Shown piece by piece: positions 16,222 through 24,453 of a stretch of 42,448 nt of DNA (its first letter is position 1; each line of letters begins with the position of its first letter). A program made the position numbers and the translations under genes. The notes beneath the pieces were generated by a model that was not told where the DNA came from, searched no databases, and saw only the letters and a list, made by a program, of their open reading frames with translations. The stretch comes from JALYUA01 sp038253555 (GTDB taxonomy: Bacteria; Acidobacteriota; Thermoanaerobaculia; UBA5066; Gp7-AA6): the NCBI GenBank assembly GCA_038253555.1, contig JBBSGZ010000016.1, positions 1 to 42,448 of the forward strand, given 5' to 3'.

Positions 16222-17610
16222 TCATTCGCTTCCGGCGCGCCGTCTCGGAGCGAGATCCTCCGCCGGCGCTTCGTCCTCGTAGTAGTCGAGCCCCGAGTGG
16301 TCGAGCACCTCTTCGCCCACCAGGATCCGCAGTGTGTTGGTGAGCTTCAGATGCTGGATGAACAGGTCGTGCTCGGGTTTTAGATCCGGACGCGACATCG
16401 GGGACTTGAAATAGAAGGACAGCCATTCCTGGATCCCCGACAAACCGGCGCGTGAGGCGAGATCGAGGAAGAGGATCAGGTCGAGCGCGAGCGGCGCCGC
16501 AAGGATCGAATCCCGGCACAGGAAGTTCAGCTTGATCTGCATCGGAAGGCCGAGCCAGCCCACGATGTCGATGTTGTCCCACCCTTCCTTCGCGTCGCCG
16601 CGGGGCGGGTAGTACTCGATCCGCACCTTGTGGAAGTAGTCGCCGTACAGCTCCCGGTAGATCTCGGGCTGAAGGATCGCGTCCAAAACCGACGTCTTGC
16701 TGACCTCCTTCGTCCGGAAGGAGCCCGGATCGTCCAGCACCTCGCCGTCCCGGTTTCCGAGGATGTTCGTCGAAAACCAGCCGGAGAGCCCGAGCATCCG
16801 GGCCTTGAGCCCGGGAGCGATGATGGTCTTCATCAGGGTCTGCCCGGTCTTGAAGTCTTTGCCGGCGATCGGAACGCCCTTCTCGCGCGCCAGTTCTGAC
16901 ATCGCGGGAATGTCCACGCACAGGTTCGGCGCCCCGTTTCCGAAAGGGACGCCTGAGGAGATCGCGGCGTACGCGTACATCATGGAGGGGGAGATCTCGG
17001 GGGCATTCGACTCGAGGCCGCGTTCGAAGGCGGCGAGGGTCTCGTGCACCGCGGACGGCTTCGCATAGACCTCGGTCGAGCCGCACCAGAGCGCCACCGC
17101 CCGCTCGAGTCCGTGCTCCGAGCGGAAGTCGTCGATATCCCGGATCAGCGCCTCGGCGAGGTGGCGCTTGGTCGGTCCGGTCTTCACGTGGCGGCCGTCG
17201 AGCCGCTTGACCCATTCCCGGTCGAAGACGGCCGGCCAGGGGGACACGGCCTCGAGCTCCGGGCGCACCCGATCGAGAAGCTCGGTCTGGAGCACGCCGG
17301 CCGCGATCGCGGAATCGTACGCGTTGTCCGGGAAAATGTCCCACGCGCCGAAAACGAGGTCGGACAGATTCGCGAGCGGCACGAGCTCGGAGATCGGGAC
17401 GAACCGCGGATCCGTGCGCTTGCCGAGGCGCATCTTCTGCATCTGCGTGAGAGAGCCGATGGGCCGCGCCAACCCTTTCTCGATCAGCCGCACGCCCGCG
17501 ATCAGGGTCGTAGAGACGGCGCCGAGCCCGGGGAGCAGGACCCCGAGCTTTCCGATCGCCGGTGCGATCGTCTTTTTCAGCTCGGGATAGAACGAGGTCT
17601 GGTCGGTCAT
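16222..17610 (-). CDS. ino1: myo-Inositol-1-phosphate synthase
   Basis: A 462-residue protein converting glucose 6-phosphate to 1D-myo-inositol 3-phosphate (also called L-inositol 1-phosphate) with NAD. The N-terminus has the Rossmann stretch KLGVLLPGLGAVSTTLIAGV. Catalytic-domain signatures are NGAPNLCVDIP, PIAGKDFKTGQTLMKT, GWFSTNILGNRDGEVL and DNIDIVGWLG. The length fits the family. The ATG at 17610 overlaps the TGA of the CDP-alcohol transferase gene, and an aaggagg site lies 6 nt upstream. This places inositol production directly inside the operon and is the strongest anchor for interpreting it as an inositol-lipid or cyclitol pathway. The first dozen residues and the Glu/Asp-rich tail are variable in the family. 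Confidence 0.93.
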   Translation of the reverse strand: MTDQTSFYPELKKTIAPAIGKLGVLLPGLGAVSTTLIAGVRLIEKGLARPIGSLTQMQKMRLGKRTDPRFVPISELVPLANLSDLVFGAWDIFPDNAYDSAIAAGVLQTELLDRVRPELEAVSPWPAVFDREWVKRLDGRHVKTGPTKRHLAEALIRDIDDFRSEHGLERAVALWCGSTEVYAKPSAVHETLAAFERGLESNAPEISPSMMYAYAAISSGVPFGNGAPNLCVDIPAMSELAREKGVPIAGKDFKTGQTLMKTIIAPGLKARMLGLSGWFSTNILGNRDGEVLDDPGSFRTKEVSKTSVLDAILQPEIYRELYGDYFHKVRIEYYPPRGDAKEGWDNIDIVGWLGLPMQIKLNFLCRDSILAAPLALDLILFLDLASRAGLSGIQEWLSFYFKSPMSRPDLKPEHDLFIQHLKLTNTLRILVGEEVLDHSGLDYYEDEAPAEDLAPRRRAGSE

Positions 17611-18659
17611 GAGACCCTCCTTCCGAGGCGCCGTCCGGAAGCCTCGATCGCCACGAGGAAGAAAAAGAAGAGCGGAGCGCCAGCCGCCGCGAGCGCGAGA
17701 AACCAGTGCGCCCGGCCGAAGGCGGAAAGCAGGATCACGAGATAGATGAAGTCCCGCCTCGCGAGGGCGTCGGCCAGACGGGAGAAGCTCGTGGCGGGCC
17801 CCGCCGTGACAGAGGTGAACTGCGGGCCGTCGGGCGCCGGGGCCATCGCGTGCCGGTAAACGAAGGCGGCTGAAGCCAGCGTGCCTGCGATCGCCGCCGC
17901 GCCGGCGACGAGGGGCCGGACGTCGCCCGCCGCCTCGCTCCATCCGATCGCCATGCAGCCGAACACCGCCGAATGGACCACGTTATCTCCCCAGAAGTCG
18001 AGGACGCCGCCCAGTCGGGACTCCGCGAACTTCAAACGGGCGATCTCGCCATCGCAGCCGTCCAGGATCGAGTGAACGAGAAACAGCAGCGCGCCCGCGA
18101 ACTGCCACGAGGCCGACGACGAGAGGAAGAAGGAAGCGGCGGCGAGGCCAACCCCGACCGAGACCGCTGTCATCGCGTTGGCGGTGACGGACGTCCGGAC
18201 AAGGCGTCGCGTGATCGCGAGGGAAATGCGGCGCTCGAAATGGCGGGAAAAAAAGCCTTCCGTCTCCTTGACGAGACCCTCCAGCAGCCAGCGCTCGGCG
18301 CGCGGAAGGTCCGCGGGGGTGCGGACCTCGAAAACGCCGGGATGGCCGCCCTCCCCCTGGAGATCGTCCGCCTGTGGCCGCTCCCGCCGCGCGCGAAGCC
18401 AGGCGACGCGCGGGATGGCTCCGGAAGAGAGGACCACCGCCTCCGGAAACGGGGCCTCCCCCGAGAGAGCGGTCACAATGCGAGCGCGCGTCCCCTCGAG
18501 CGCCCTCGCCAGGCCCGGGGAGTCTTCAAACACGATCTCCGAAAAGCCGGCTCTTTGCGCGGCGAGGACGACTCTCCGCGCAAGAGGGAGCCCCAGGATC
18601 GGGGTGACCGGAGGGACGCCATCCGCCGCCGGGGCAGACACGTGCAGACGGATGGGCAT
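17607..18659 (-). CDS. CDP-alcohol phosphotransferase with degenerate N-terminal NTP domain
   Basis: A 350-residue protein. The C-terminal membrane domain contains the full CDP-alcohol signature DGCDGEIAR then GGVLDFWGD, with all four acidic residues, plus about six membrane spans. Just before it, LLEGLVKETEGFFSRHFERR followed by ISLAITRRLVRT matches the linker of bifunctional inositol-phosphate cytidylyltransferase/di-inositol-phosphate-phosphate synthase (IPCT/DIPPS) proteins. The N-terminal 120 residues look like a nucleotidyltransferase that has lost its G-rich loop. A separate intact nucleotidyltransferase is in the same operon (21956-22672). The enzyme probably transfers an inositol-phosphate group from CDP-inositol, or a CDP-activated lipid, to an alcohol. 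Acceptor identity is unknown. It ends in a 4-nt overlap with ino1. Confidence 0.8.
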   Translation of the reverse strand: MPIRLHVSAPAADGVPPVTPILGLPLARRVVLAAQRAGFSEIVFEDSPGLARALEGTRARIVTALSGEAPFPEAVVLSSGAIPRVAWLRARRERPQADDLQGEGGHPGVFEVRTPADLPRAERWLLEGLVKETEGFFSRHFERRISLAITRRLVRTSVTANAMTAVSVGVGLAAASFFLSSSASWQFAGALLFLVHSILDGCDGEIARLKFAESRLGGVLDFWGDNVVHSAVFGCMAIGWSEAAGDVRPLVAGAAAIAGTLASAAFVYRHAMAPAPDGPQFTSVTAGPATSFSRLADALARRDFIYLVILLSAFGRAHWFLALAAAGAPLFFFFLVAIEASGRRLGRRVS

Positions 18660-18673
18660 GGCGGCCGGGAAGG

Positions 18674-19738
18674 TCACGTCTGCCCCCGGGGAGAGACGGC
18701 GGCGGCGGCGAGATCGGGTCTGAATCCGAGGGCCTCGATCGTTCTCCCGCCCTGCCGCGAAGATTCCTGGGCGAGCCGGATGGCCTCGACACAGACCGCG
18801 GCCTCGCGGAGGCTGGGCGAGGCCTGTCCCCCCGACATCGCGGCGACGAAGCCTTCGGCGACAGCGGCGAACCAGTCGGGATGGTGGGACCCTTCCGAGA
18901 GGGAGTCGGCGTAATCGAAGCGCCGCGGGGCGCCCCCGCCCTGGATCTCGAGGACCGCGCCGTCGATGCGCATCACTCCGTCGGTCCCCTCGATCGTGAT
19001 GCGATTTCGCCTTTCCTCGCCCGCCCACGTCAGGAAGAGACGCGCCTGCCCTCCCTCGAACCGGAGCCGGACGTCAGCCGTATCCTCGACGGGCCACCGC
19101 CGGTGGTTCCGGGTCTCGAGCCGCCCGGACACGGCCTCGAGCGCCCCGGAGATCCAGCCCGCGACCATGTACACCGCGTGCCATCCGTGATCGACGAGGA
19201 TGCCGCCTCCGGAGCGCGCCGGATCCAGCCGCCAGTTCCCGGCGCCCGGCAACGCGGCGGCGATCGACGGCTCGAGCCTCCAGACCTCCCAGACGACGTT
19301 TCGCGGGGTTCCAATGGCGCCCGAGCGCAGCAACGCGGTGGCTCCCGCGAGGATCGGAGCGTGCTTCCAGTTGTGGACGGAGGCGAGCACGCGGCCCCGG
19401 CTCTTCGAAAGCTCCGTCAGGCGCGCCAGCTCATCGCGGTCCAGGACCAGCGGCTTTTCGCAGAGCACGTGGAGTCCGCGCTCGAGCCCCGAACGAATCG
19501 CGGCGGGGTGCGCGTCGGGCGGGGTGCAGATGTCGAGAAAATCGAGCGGCCCGGAGGCCAGCAGCGCCTTCACGGAGTCGTGCCAGACGATCCCGGGCGC
19601 CGCCGCGGCGAGCGCTGTCCGCGCGGCCGGACGCGGGTCCGCGGCGCAGGTGATGACGACGTCCTCCCTCGACATCCAGCCCGGAAGGTGTCCTTCCAGA
19701 GCCACGTGGCCCGCGCCGATCAGAGCTCCACGCCACAT
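18674..19738 (-). CDS. Gfo/Idh/MocA-family oxidoreductase
   Basis: A 354-residue protein. The N-terminal Rossmann fold is RGALIGAGHVALEGHLPGW, and the family dinucleotide/catalytic loop appears as HVLCEKPLVLDRDEL (the Glu-Lys-Pro motif with its lysine). The C-terminal half is the mixed alpha/beta substrate domain, with DHGWHAVYMVAGW in the position of the catalytic Asp-His pair. Family members oxidise or reduce secondary alcohols of sugars and cyclitols using NAD(P). Next to inositol-phosphate synthase and a class III aminotransferase, the simplest reading is oxidation of an inositol or sugar hydroxyl to a ketone ready for amination; this is inference. The start at 19738 lies 11 nt after the aminotransferase stop. 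Confidence 0.85.
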   Translation of the reverse strand: MWRGALIGAGHVALEGHLPGWMSREDVVITCAADPRPAARTALAAAAPGIVWHDSVKALLASGPLDFLDICTPPDAHPAAIRSGLERGLHVLCEKPLVLDRDELARLTELSKSRGRVLASVHNWKHAPILAGATALLRSGAIGTPRNVVWEVWRLEPSIAAALPGAGNWRLDPARSGGGILVDHGWHAVYMVAGWISGALEAVSGRLETRNHRRWPVEDTADVRLRFEGGQARLFLTWAGEERRNRITIEGTDGVMRIDGAVLEIQGGGAPRRFDYADSLSEGSHHPDWFAAVAEGFVAAMSGGQASPSLREAAVCVEAIRLAQESSRQGGRTIEALGFRPDLAAAAVSPRGQT

Positions 19739-19749
19739 TTTTCGGCCGT

Positions 19750-21090
19750 TCAGTTCTTCGAGGTGAAGACCGCCGACATGGCGTCGTCTAAGATCTGCAG
19801 CCCCTCCAGGGCGGTCTGCTCGTCGATGACGAGCGGGGGGTTGATCCGGATGGAGGACGAGTAGCACATCGAGACGAGACCGCGGCGCAGACACTCATCG
19901 AAGAGCGCCCGGGTCGAGGCCCTGTCGAGCGGTTCCTTCGAAGCGCGGTCGGAGACGAGCTCGACCCCGAGAAGGAGCCCGCGGCCGCGCACGTCCCCGA
20001 TGAAACGGTGCCGCTCCTTCATCTCCTGCAGCTTTGCCAGCATCGCGCGCCCGACCCTGTCCGCATTCTCGGCGAGCTTCTCTCCGATCAGGATCTCGAG
20101 CGATGCCAGACCGGCCGCGGCCGCGAGAGGGTTGCCGCCGTACGAGGAGGAGCTCCCGCTCGGGTTGGAGAAGGGAGCGTGGGCGGTCAGCTCGTCGGTC
20201 GAGATCAGGCCGGCGAGCGGGAACCCGCCCCCGATCCCCTTGCCGACCGTCAGAACGTCGGGAACGACCCCTTCGTGGTCGCACGCCCACATCCTGCCCG
20301 TGCGTCCGAAACCGGTGAGCATTTCGTCGGCGATGAAGAGCGCGCCGTTCTCGCGCGCGACCTCTCTGACCGCGGGAAGGAAGCCGGCTGGCGGAATCAC
20401 GTTGCCCGCCGTGCCCTGGATCGGCTCGATGATGATCGCGGCGATCTCCCCTGCCGTGTCCTCTCGTATCGTCCGGCGCAGCTCGTCGACACAGGCGAGG
20501 CCGCAGGCCGGATAGTCGAGCTTTAAGGGGCAGCGGTAGCAGTCCGCATACGGGGCGGTGTAGAGCCCGGGGACGAAGGGCCCCAGGTGATGCTTGAACT
20601 CGCCGGAGAGCAGCGGAAGGACGCCGCCGGTTTTTCCGTGGAAGGCGCCGGTGAATCCGACGAACTCGAATTTCTTCGTCGCGGACTTCGCCAGGCGGAA
20701 CGCGGCCTCGACCGCCTCGGCTCCTCCGGAGAAGAGCTGGATGCGCGACAGCCCCGGCGGGGTGACGGTGGCAAGAAGCTCCAGGAACCGGGTTCGAACC
20801 TCCGTGGTGAAACTTCCGAACGTCAGCTGTTCGAGCTGGCTCTTCAGGGTCTCGACGTAATGGGGGTGGCAGTGCCCGACGCTGCCCACACCGATGCCGG
20901 CGACGAAGTCGATGTATTCGCGGCCGTCCTCGTCGAAGAGCCGGCTCCCGCGCCCCTTCGCCATCGCGAGCCCCGAGTAGAGGGCAATCGACTGCAACCC
21001 GGGCGCCATGTGCGCGCTCTCCCGCGCAAAAAGCTCGCGCGACCGGGGACCCGCCACCGTCTCCTCCTCTGCGCGCATCGCCCTCGTCAT
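19750..21090 (-). CDS. Class III PLP aminotransferase (HpnO-like or cyclitol-aminating)
   Basis: A 446-residue protein. PLP-enzyme features: YIDFVAGIGVGSVGHCHP, the SGGAEAVEAAFRLAK cofactor-phosphate loop, Asp255 in LFIADEMLTGFGRTG and the Schiff-base Lys284 in LTVGKGIGGGFPLAG. A cluster CYRC (184-187) with Cys196 and Cys200 is typical of one branch of the family and could bind metal. HpnO, which makes aminobacteriohopanetriol, is a class III aminotransferase, and hpnO, ispH and dxs occur together in alphaproteobacterial hopanoid clusters. That fits the neighbouring dxs and ispH here. An alternative is amination of a keto-inositol, given the oxidoreductase downstream. The ATG overlaps the ATP-grasp stop by 4 nt. 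Confidence 0.8.
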   Translation of the reverse strand: MTRAMRAEEETVAGPRSRELFARESAHMAPGLQSIALYSGLAMAKGRGSRLFDEDGREYIDFVAGIGVGSVGHCHPHYVETLKSQLEQLTFGSFTTEVRTRFLELLATVTPPGLSRIQLFSGGAEAVEAAFRLAKSATKKFEFVGFTGAFHGKTGGVLPLLSGEFKHHLGPFVPGLYTAPYADCYRCPLKLDYPACGLACVDELRRTIREDTAGEIAAIIIEPIQGTAGNVIPPAGFLPAVREVARENGALFIADEMLTGFGRTGRMWACDHEGVVPDVLTVGKGIGGGFPLAGLISTDELTAHAPFSNPSGSSSSYGGNPLAAAAGLASLEILIGEKLAENADRVGRAMLAKLQEMKERHRFIGDVRGRGLLLGVELVSDRASKEPLDRASTRALFDECLRRGLVSMCYSSSIRINPPLVIDEQTALEGLQILDDAMSAVFTSKN

Positions 21091-21959
21091 TCTGTCACTC
21101 GAGTCCGCACGCGCGACCGGAAACGCGCGGCCAGCCGGGCGGCGATACGGGCGGCCGCCGTCTCGCGAAAGAGCGCGAAGCTCGGCCACGCATTGAGGTC
21201 GATCACGACGGGATCGCCGAACGGCGGGACGATCGCGTCGCCGCCCCAGACCTCGAGATCGAGGGCGGCGGAGGCGCTTTCGGCGCCCCGTTGCAGCACC
21301 GCCGGATCGAACGGGTGGTTCCGGATGTCCTGGTCGCGATGGTAAAACCACTGGAACCACCCGGGCGCGCCGGGTTCGGCCGCGGCGACCCCGTAGAACT
21401 TGATGAGATCACCCTCGACGTGCTCCTGGAGAAGCGCGCTCGCGACCCCCCGTCGCCGAAGATTTTCGAGCGCCGCGAGAGCCTCGGCGGTGTCCCGCGG
21501 ACGGACGACGTCCCCTTCCTGCGTGGCGTGGACGTCCCCGCGCTTGATCCAGACCCCCGAAAGGTCCGCCTTGCCTCCGGGCCCGGCGGGGCGGGGCTCC
21601 GATGTCGAGACGAGAACGCTCGACGGGAACGGGATCCCCTCGCGGGCGAAAATCGCGGCCGTCCGGTCGCGATAGGTGTTTCGCACGGCCCCGGGTCGAT
21701 TCACCACGCAGGCGCCGCCAGCTTCCCACCCGGCCAGCGTCTCCAAGACCGGGAGCCGCTCGCACATGACAAAGAGAGATTCCGGGGGATCGAGATCGTC
21801 GGCCGCGAGCGCGACGTCCTCGGCCGTCTTGAGAAGAACCGGGATCTTTTCGCGTTCCAGGCCCTCTGCCACGGCCTGGAGGATCAGCGCGTCGTCCGTC
21901 TCGCGTCCGGGTGAATGACCGAGCTCGCGGTAGACCCCCCAGGCGCGCTCCGCCGTCAA
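21087..21959 (-). CDS. ATP-grasp family protein
   Basis: A 290-residue protein starting with TTG at 21959 (TTGA overlap with the upstream stop; gggagg just before). It shows ATP-grasp features: the nucleotide-binding lysine in VWIKRGDVHATQEGD, ALLQEHVEGDLIKFYGV, and a C-terminal metal-binding VVIDLNAWPSF. The last two resemble the QxxVNH...KVY and DINxFPGY motifs of inositol-polyphosphate kinases of the ITPK type, which also use the ATP-grasp fold. In an inositol operon an inositol or inositol-phosphate kinase is therefore one option. A carboxylate-amine ligase acting on the aminated product is another. I cannot decide between them from sequence alone. Confidence 0.65.
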   Translation of the reverse strand: MTAERAWGVYRELGHSPGRETDDALILQAVAEGLEREKIPVLLKTAEDVALAADDLDPPESLFVMCERLPVLETLAGWEAGGACVVNRPGAVRNTYRDRTAAIFAREGIPFPSSVLVSTSEPRPAGPGGKADLSGVWIKRGDVHATQEGDVVRPRDTAEALAALENLRRRGVASALLQEHVEGDLIKFYGVAAAEPGAPGWFQWFYHRDQDIRNHPFDPAVLQRGAESASAALDLEVWGGDAIVPPFGDPVVIDLNAWPSFALFRETAAARIAARLAARFRSRVRTRVTE

Positions 21960-22672
21960 GACGCGGCCTCCCGGGATACCGACTCCCGCCGCGCCAGATC
22001 CTCGGCCACCTGGACGTCGCGTCCCCGGTCCACGTCCACGACCTGCGCGATCGAGACGGCGCGCACGGGCTCTCCCTCCGTCACGAGCCAGCGCAGGAAA
22101 CCTCGCAGCCGGTCGGCGGGGGCGGAGCAGGCGAGTCCGCGGGCGCGCGCCGAAAAGACATACGCGCCCGCCGTGACGGCGTCGCCGGACTCCGCCCCGA
22201 TTTCGGCAACGGTCCCGTCCGTTCGGGTCCTGACCCAGAGAGGACGCTCGTCGTCGACGAAAGGGGTGACCGCGAGTACGCTCTCTTCGGCCGGTGCGGC
22301 AACGGCGACCCGCACGAATTCGGCGAAGTCGGCGCGGGGGCACCACCCGTCGACGGTCGAAAAGAGAGCCCGTCCCGAAGGCATGACGCCGGAGAGCGCA
22401 CGGAAACTTTCGAAGGAAGACGCCGTGGTGCGCAAGAGCATCTCGACATCCAGGCTCGGGAAACGCGAGCGGACGAACGCGGCGCAGTCTTCCTCCGCTT
22501 CGTTGAAGATGATCGTGACGCGTTCGACGCCGGCTGCGACGAAGTTCTCGATGGCGTGCTCGATCAGAGGAACTCCCGCGACGCGGACGAGCGGCTTTGG
22601 CGCCGCCCACCCGTCGGATCGCAGCCGGCTCCCTTCTCCGGCAGCCAGGATCCCTCCGAAGAGCGGGGTCAT
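21956..22672 (-). CDS. MobA-like nucleotidyltransferase (candidate inositol-phosphate cytidylyltransferase)
   Basis: A 238-residue protein. The N-terminal nucleotide loop is GGILAAGEGSRLRSDGW followed by KPLVRVAGVPLIEHAIENF, the standard signature of sugar- or polyol-phosphate nucleotidyltransferases; a DG metal-site motif occurs at FSTVDGW. Since the CDP-alcohol enzyme in this operon has a degenerate copy of this domain, the present protein may supply the active half and make CDP-inositol (or a related NDP-polyol) from CTP and inositol phosphate. The nucleotide is not determined by the sequence. Start and stop overlap both neighbours by 4 nt. Confidence 0.75.
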   Translation of the reverse strand: MTPLFGGILAAGEGSRLRSDGWAAPKPLVRVAGVPLIEHAIENFVAAGVERVTIIFNEAEEDCAAFVRSRFPSLDVEMLLRTTASSFESFRALSGVMPSGRALFSTVDGWCPRADFAEFVRVAVAAPAEESVLAVTPFVDDERPLWVRTRTDGTVAEIGAESGDAVTAGAYVFSARARGLACSAPADRLRGFLRWLVTEGEPVRAVSIAQVVDVDRGRDVQVAEDLARRESVSREAAS

Positions 22673-23370
22673 GGAAGAAGCCCGGAGAGATCCTCCAGGC
22701 GGCGGATCGCCGCGTCGTCCGGGCAGCAGAGCGGCGCTCCGGCGGGGCCGTCCGGCCGCAGCAGGACATGGCGCATCCCGACGCCTCTGGCCCCCGCCAT
22801 GTCGCGAGGAATCGAATCTCCCACGAAGACCGCTTCGGAGGCGCTTATGGAGAGGGCCGCGAGCGCCGCCTCGAAAATCGCGGGCGACGGTTTCGAGCAG
22901 CCGACGTCCACCGAATCGATCGAAACGGAAAAGAACGGTCCGATTCCTGCCTCGTCGCAGACGCTTTGAAGGTTGCCGTAGAAGTTGGACACGATCCCGA
23001 GGCGGTACGAGGCGGAAAGCCTCTCGAGCAGGCCGGAGCGGCGGCCGAGCGTCCCCTGCGTCTCGTCGGTGAACCGGCGGGCCACGCGGCCGGCGACGGC
23101 GGCCCCGGTGTTCAAGCGCGCGGAGACTCCCCGGCTCAGGCGATCGATCGTTTCCGAAAGCGAAAGGCGGCGAGAGACCGTCCCGACGAGCTCGTCGTCG
23201 GCGGCATGGAACGCCGGATCGAATCGCGCGCGCGGCAGCTCCCCCGCCTCCTCGCTCCAGATCCGGTAGAAGCGCTCTTTCCACGGCTCTCCGTCGGAGT
23301 CGAGCGTCCCGCCGAAGTCAAAGAGCAGGACCTCGGGCCGGGGCTCGAGGACGGACACCCGGCTGCTCAA
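22669..23370 (-). CDS. HAD-superfamily hydrolase with altered nucleophile motif
   Basis: A 233-residue HAD protein starting with TTG (TTGA overlap with the flippase-like gene; a GTG 12 nt in is an alternative). Motif I reads FDFGGTLD, with nucleophile Asp18 but Gly20 where phosphatases usually have the general-acid Asp. Motif II is IVSN, the motif III lysine is in CSKPSPAIF, and motif IV is FVGDSIPRDM. The helical cap lies between motifs I and II (subfamily I cap). The DxGGT variant occurs in a HAD branch that includes hydrolases of uncertain specificity. An inositol-phosphate or nucleotide phosphatase role is suggested by context only. Confidence 0.78.
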   Translation of the reverse strand: MSSRVSVLEPRPEVLLFDFGGTLDSDGEPWKERFYRIWSEEAGELPRARFDPAFHAADDELVGTVSRRLSLSETIDRLSRGVSARLNTGAAVAGRVARRFTDETQGTLGRRSGLLERLSASYRLGIVSNFYGNLQSVCDEAGIGPFFSVSIDSVDVGCSKPSPAIFEAALAALSISASEAVFVGDSIPRDMAGARGVGMRHVLLRPDGPAGAPLCCPDDAAIRRLEDLSGLLP

Positions 23371-24446
23371 GGGTTGAGCTCCTGGGCCGCAATCGAAGCG
23401 ACCGGGGAACCCGCCGGGCCAGACCCGGAGCGGCGCGAGGCCGCGCTTGCGAGAAAGAGGAGGCCGGGCACGAGCCACGCGAGCTCGCGGGCGCGGCGAA
23501 GCAATCCGTAAGCGGCCCCCTGCGCCGCCGGAAGGCCGAGGAGGACGAACACGGCGGTACGGATCCCCTCGGCGGTGCCGATCCGGCCCGGCACGAAGAG
23601 AAAAACGTTGTTCAGAGTCATTGCGAGGCCCTCGACGGCAAAGGACGCCGCCCACCCCGCGCCCGGAGTGAGGATCCGGAGGATGATCCAGGTCTCCACG
23701 AGCCCGCCACACCATCCGAGGAAGCACCAGGCGGTCGCCGCCGCAAAGCGGCGCGGATGCGCGCCGTAGAAGTCGCGGATGATCCCGTCGATCTCGCGCG
23801 CGGGATGGCGAAACCGCTCGATGCGCCGGGCCAGGCCCTTCCACCGCGAAAGCCGGTCGATCAGAGGCGCGTAGGTCCCTCGCCGGAGCGCCCACGTCAT
23901 GAGAGCGAGCAGGAGGCCGAGCCCTCCCGTCGCCGCGAGAGCGCCCGCGCTGGCGGCGACGGGCAGCCGGAAACGCGAGAGCGCGACGCCGACGCCCACG
24001 CAGACGAAGAGCCACTGCGCCAGAAGATCGGCGTGCTTGTGAATCGTGACCGAGGACAGCGCGGAGGCGCCCGCGATCCCGCGCACCAGATGCACCTTGA
24101 GAGGCTCGCCCGCGACGTTGCCGGGCGCCAGCGCGTTGGCGGCGTCGCCGCCGAGGTAGATGGCAAACAGCCGCCGGAACTGCCGCCACGGGGGCACCGG
24201 GTCGATGACCGACCGCCACCCCATGGCGAAGGCCAGCTGCGCCAGACCGTAGAGAACAACCAGAAGCAGGAACCACGCTCCAACCCGCGAGACGTTCTCC
24301 GCGATCTCGCGCCATCCCACCGATCGGAAAACCAGAACGAGAAGAACCAGACCGATCCCGACGAGGACGGCGGAGAGCGCGCGCCGCCGCCCGGAACGGG
24401 TCCCGCCCTCGTCACCCGATGGCTGTCCGGTCAGAGACGAGGACAC
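23367..24446 (-). CDS. HpnL/LPG-synthase-TM family membrane protein
   Basis: A 359-residue membrane protein with about eight hydrophobic segments, beginning with GTG. It carries the hallmark LAPGNVAGEPLKVHLVR, seen in the lysylphosphatidylglycerol-synthase transmembrane/AglD/HpnL family (PF03706). HpnL belongs to this family and sits in hopanoid gene clusters; other members act as lipid flippases or with glycosyltransferases. There is no soluble aminoacyl-transferase domain. Neighbours are ispH upstream (7-nt gap) and the HAD gene downstream (4-nt overlap). It probably moves a lipid or lipid-linked intermediate across the inner membrane; HpnL is the best specific guess. Confidence 0.72.
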   Translation of the reverse strand: MSSSLTGQPSGDEGGTRSGRRRALSAVLVGIGLVLLVLVFRSVGWREIAENVSRVGAWFLLLVVLYGLAQLAFAMGWRSVIDPVPPWRQFRRLFAIYLGGDAANALAPGNVAGEPLKVHLVRGIAGASALSSVTIHKHADLLAQWLFVCVGVGVALSRFRLPVAASAGALAATGGLGLLLALMTWALRRGTYAPLIDRLSRWKGLARRIERFRHPAREIDGIIRDFYGAHPRRFAAATAWCFLGWCGGLVETWIILRILTPGAGWAASFAVEGLAMTLNNVFLFVPGRIGTAEGIRTAVFVLLGLPAAQGAAYGLLRRARELAWLVPGLLFLASAASRRSGSGPAGSPVASIAAQELNP

Positions 24447-24453
24447 GGTCCGC

